Shown here: positions 22,486 through 22,487 of the stretch, one piece after another | How positions within the stretch are numbered: the first letter of the stretch is position 1 | Layout of the letters: the number at the start of each line of letters is the position of its first letter | DNA from: JAZNQN01 sp045590195 | GTDB taxonomy: Bacteria > Bacillota > Clostridia > UMGS1883 > UMGS1540 | NCBI GenBank assembly: GCA_045590195.1 | Contig: JAZNQN010000022.1 | Location: forward strand, 1-22,487 | Reading direction: 5' to 3' | DNA length: 22,487 nucleotides | The notes under the pieces: generated by a model | Seen by the model: only the letters and a program-made list of their open reading frames with translations | Databases searched by the model: none | What the model was told of the DNA's origin: nothing | Translations under genes and position numbers: made by a program

Positions 22486-22487
22486 TT

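Overview
The window is AT-rich, with strong Shine-Dalgarno sequences, some TTG starts and many AraC-family regulators. Together with intrinsic terminators and proteins of clostridial character, this points to a low-GC Firmicute, most likely an anaerobic, possibly gut-associated member of the Clostridia. The species cannot be named from the sequence alone. There are 17 protein genes and no rRNA, tRNA or CRISPR.

Layout. Bases 1-1479 carry the 3' part of a metallo-beta-lactamase-fold hydrolase; its frame is open to base 1, so the gene starts outside the window. It converges on an AraC regulator (1512-2357, minus) across a shared terminator. Divergent from that regulator is a two-gene operon of a Gfo/Idh/MocA oxidoreductase and a sugar isomerase/epimerase-like TIM barrel (2511-4405). 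This operon converges on an AraC-ZIP metal transporter operon (6303-4720, minus). A 278-bp inverted-repeat-ended element sits between the two operons, in what looks like the loop of their shared terminator. From 6499 to 11675 runs nagA, nagB, a second Gfo/Idh/MocA protein and a DUF4838 protein. Then come a propeller-like protein, a TIM-barrel glycosidase-like protein, a PocR-AraC regulator and an alpha/beta-hydrolase esterase (11774-17623). A clan-A-like glycoside hydrolase stands alone between terminators (17732-19972). Last is murQ followed by an unusual fusion of an XRE DNA-binding domain to a BadF-type amino-sugar kinase (20197-22222). A second, 279-bp copy of the element follows and overlaps the end of that gene.

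How the genes work together (inference). The kinase, MurQ, NagA and NagB form a continuous route from N-acetylmuramic acid or N-acetylglucosamine to fructose-6-phosphate. The DUF4838 protein, the two TIM-barrel hydrolases, the esterase and the two oxidoreductases have no visible secretion signal. They would therefore act in the cytoplasm on imported, possibly acylated and amino-sugar-containing oligosaccharides. No sugar transporter is encoded in the window; the only transporter is a ZIP-type metal carrier.

Most notable signals: (i) the two 278-279 bp elements, with long terminal inverted repeats, the same internal layout and compensatory base changes in their hairpins, one apparently placed in a terminator loop and one supplying a stop codon; (ii) the HTH-kinase fusion with a candidate operator over the murQ promoter; (iii) a cytoplasmic glycan-processing set made largely of uncharacterised enzyme families.
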